The translations under genes were made by a program, and so were the position numbers. Under the pieces are notes generated by a model, which saw only the letters and a list, made by a program, of their open reading frames with translations, was not told where the DNA came from and made no database searches. Shown one piece after another: positions 62,143 through 64,000 of a stretch of 64,000 bases of DNA. The stretch is from Shewanella surugensis (lineage in GTDB: Bacteria > Pseudomonadota > Gammaproteobacteria > Enterobacterales > Shewanellaceae), in NCBI RefSeq assembly GCF_023284005.1, contig NZ_JAKIKS010000009.1, forward strand, positions 1 to 64,000, written 5' to 3'. The first letter of the stretch is position 1; each line of letters begins with the position of its first letter.

Positions 62143-64000
62143 ATGTTGAAATTACGCATTTCTCCTTTTGCTCTTTTTGTGGCAGCGACTTTTGCAGCCC
62201 CCTATACGGCCCTTGCCGACACTGATGAGACCAAGCCCACTTCTTTGCCTGACGATGATATGGAAGTCATGGTGGTGACATCCGATTTTCGTGGCGCTAA
62301 ATTAGAAGATATTCCCGCCAGTATTACCGTTATCGACCAACAACAAATGGAAGATGAAGGCGCACAACATTTCGAAGATATTTTGAACTCTGTGGCCAAT
62401 TTAAATTGGTCTGGCGGCAGCTCACGGCCTAAATATTTTCAAATTAGAGGAGTAGGGGAGCAAGAAGAATATAAGGGCGCCCCTAATTCCTCTGTCGGTT
62501 ACATCATTGATGATATTGATTTATCTGGCCTTGGTATGGTGTCTAGTTTGTATGATTTGCAACAAGTGGAAGTGCTGCGCGGCCCACAAGGCACACAATA
62601 TGGTGCCAATGCGTTAGCGGGACTCATTTATTTAAAAAGTAACGATCCCACTGTTGAGTCTGAGCATGGTGCTGAGGTGTCTGTCGGTAGCGATGATTTG
62701 CGCACTTTCAGTGGTTATAGCAGTGGCTCGGTGACCGACAGTGGCGATTTGCTTTATCGTGTCTCCTTGCAGCAACATAACCAAAATGGTTATATGAATA
62801 ATCAATATCTGGGGCGTGATGACACCAATGCGCGGGATGAGTTTACTGGCCATGGAAAACTGCGCTGGTTAGCAACGGATGATTTGCAATTTGATTTAAG
62901 CTTATTGTTTGCCAATTACAATAATGGCTACGATGCGTGGACGCTGGATAATAATGGCGAGAATACTTTAACGGATACGCCGGGCGTGGATGAGCAAAAA
63001 ACCACTGGTGCCAGCTTAAAAACCACTTATGATGGCTTTGATAAGTTTGAAATCACCTCACTGAGCTCAGTAGCCAAAACCACCCATACACTGTCTTATG
63101 ATGGGGATTGGGCTAATCCAGAATACTGGTCGGCGCTCACTTGTGATGGGGAGCCTTGTCAATATGACTATTTTTGGGGTAAAACCGGTCATAGACAAAC
63201 ACTCACACAGGAAGTGCGCGTCAATTCCAGTGATAATGGTCGCCTGTTTTTTGATTCCACCGACTGGTTAGTGGGTGTTTATGCCATGGACTTAACGGAA
63301 GATAATGATCTTTATTCAGAGTACAACACTTATCCAGATGAAGTGTTGCAGTCGGATTATGATGCGCAAAGTTACGCCGTATTTGGGCAACTTGATCCCG
63401 ATCTAGGCAATGGCTTTTTATTATCGCTTGGGCTGCGCCTCGAGCGCCGTTTTAGTGATTATAGTGACAGTAACAAAGAAACCTATTCGCCTAATGAAAC
63501 CTTATGGGGCGGACATGTTTCATTAAGCAAAGCGCTATCGAATACGCAAGAAAGCTACATACGCATCGCGAGAGGCTATAAGGCGGGCGGCTTTAATATG
63601 TCGCTGCCCAGTAGTTTTAGTGATAAAACCCAGTTTGACAGTGAAACCTTATATAATTACGAACTGGGTCTGAAATCTAGTTGGCTCGATGGCGATGTCA
63701 GCTCAAATTTTGCCTTATTTTATATGGACAGACAGAATCAACAAGTGTCGGCATCGCAGCAAGATCCCGATAATCCGCAGCGTTTTATTTTATATACGGA
63801 AAATGCCAACACCTCGAGCAATTATGGCGCCGAGCTCGAAACCCATTGGTATGCTACCGATAACTTGATGTTGTACAGTAGCTTTGGCTGGTTAGAAACG
63901 GCCTATGGGGATTATGTTTATCAAGATAAATATGGCAATAATATTGACTTATCAGGCCGTGAATTAGCCCACGCACCGAAGTTTAATTACAGTTTAGGGG
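62143..64000 (+). CDS. TonB-dependent receptor, TPP-regulated (3' partial)
   Basis: At least 619 codons open to the window edge. ATG 62143 follows TTTGAGG. Signal peptide ends near YTALAD (residue ~26). A TonB-box-like MEVMVVTSDF is followed by the plug domain (PASITVIDQQQMEDEG, FQIRGVGEQE, VEVLRGPQGTQYGANALAGLIYLKS). Beta-barrel strands follow, e.g. ARGYKAGGFNMSL and YNYELGLKSSWLDGDV. TonB receptors under a TPP riboswitch are predicted thiamine or thiamine-precursor importers; substrate inferred from that. Confidence 0.9.
   Translation, partial: MLKLRISPFALFVAATFAAPYTALADTDETKPTSLPDDDMEVMVVTSDFRGAKLEDIPASITVIDQQQMEDEGAQHFEDILNSVANLNWSGGSSRPKYFQIRGVGEQEEYKGAPNSSVGYIIDDIDLSGLGMVSSLYDLQQVEVLRGPQGTQYGANALAGLIYLKSNDPTVESEHGAEVSVGSDDLRTFSGYSSGSVTDSGDLLYRVSLQQHNQNGYMNNQYLGRDDTNARDEFTGHGKLRWLATDDLQFDLSLLFANYNNGYDAWTLDNNGENTLTDTPGVDEQKTTGASLKTTYDGFDKFEITSLSSVAKTTHTLSYDGDWANPEYWSALTCDGEPCQYDYFWGKTGHRQTLTQEVRVNSSDNGRLFFDSTDWLVGVYAMDLTEDNDLYSEYNTYPDEVLQSDYDAQSYAVFGQLDPDLGNGFLLSLGLRLERRFSDYSDSNKETYSPNETLWGGHVSLSKALSNTQESYIRIARGYKAGGFNMSLPSSFSDKTQFDSETLYNYELGLKSSWLDGDVSSNFALFYMDRQNQQVSASQQDPDNPQRFILYTENANTSSNYGAELETHWYATDNLMLYSSFGWLETAYGDYVYQDKYGNNIDLSGRELAHAPKFNYSLG

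Overview
The window looks like chromosome of a Shewanella-type marine gammaproteobacterium. Supporting gene content: divergent bioA / bioBFCD, PhoPQ-like pair beside CorA, a hinT–ycfL block, an Sbal_3080-type lipoprotein, a PBPRA1643-type SEC-C protein, and a full E. coli-style (type II) bcs cellulose locus. No complete tRNA or rRNA gene, CRISPR array or intact insertion sequence was seen.

Layout. (1) 1–5.5 kb: the distal tail end of a lambda-like prophage (minor tail protein, DUF1833, NlpC/P60, TipJ host-specificity protein), ending beside a tRNA-Trp-like fragment that probably marks an attachment site. (2) 5.9–20 kb: core genes (rlmA, cold-shock protein with long leader, DUF2057, corA, 2OG oxygenase, phoPQ-like, PhnD-type binding protein, GST, trhO, SGNH lipase, SEC-C protein). 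(3) 20–31 kb: neutral ceramidase, a frameshifted small membrane gene, AraC regulator with divergent EamA exporter, the biotin cluster (bioF carries an internal duplication) and htpX. (4) 31.4–48.2 kb: a biofilm-matrix region. A CsgD/VpsT-like regulator is followed by decayed csgE and csgG (a dying curli operon) and then the cellulose genes bcsG-F-E (minus) and bcsR-Q-A-B-Z-C (plus). The same short TTGACTA-type motif lies upstream of the regulator and in the divergent bcs promoter region. BcsZ seems to have Asn where the family has its catalytic-base Asp.

(5) 48.3–53.7 kb: hinT, ycfL and other lipoproteins, a RidA-like lipoprotein, an exported agmatine-deiminase-type enzyme, mixed with pseudogenes (HNH/GNAT chimera, frameshifted GNAT). 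(6) 53.7–61.8 kb: an accessory island bracketed by oppositely oriented copies of a ~350-bp structured repeat. It holds two small broken genes, an FG-GAP/VCBS secreted protein with a small membrane partner, a choloylglycine-hydrolase-family gene between ~130-bp direct repeats, and what I interpret as the remains of a RADAR antiviral system (SLATT two-TM protein plus an internally deleted RdrB-like deaminase). (7) 61.9–64 kb: a TPP riboswitch controlling a TonB-dependent receptor that runs off the window.

Overall: a stable core with one prophage boundary, an active-looking cellulose system beside a dying curli system, and a repeat-bracketed island carrying broken defence genes. Family calls come from recognising motifs by eye; no database search was run.
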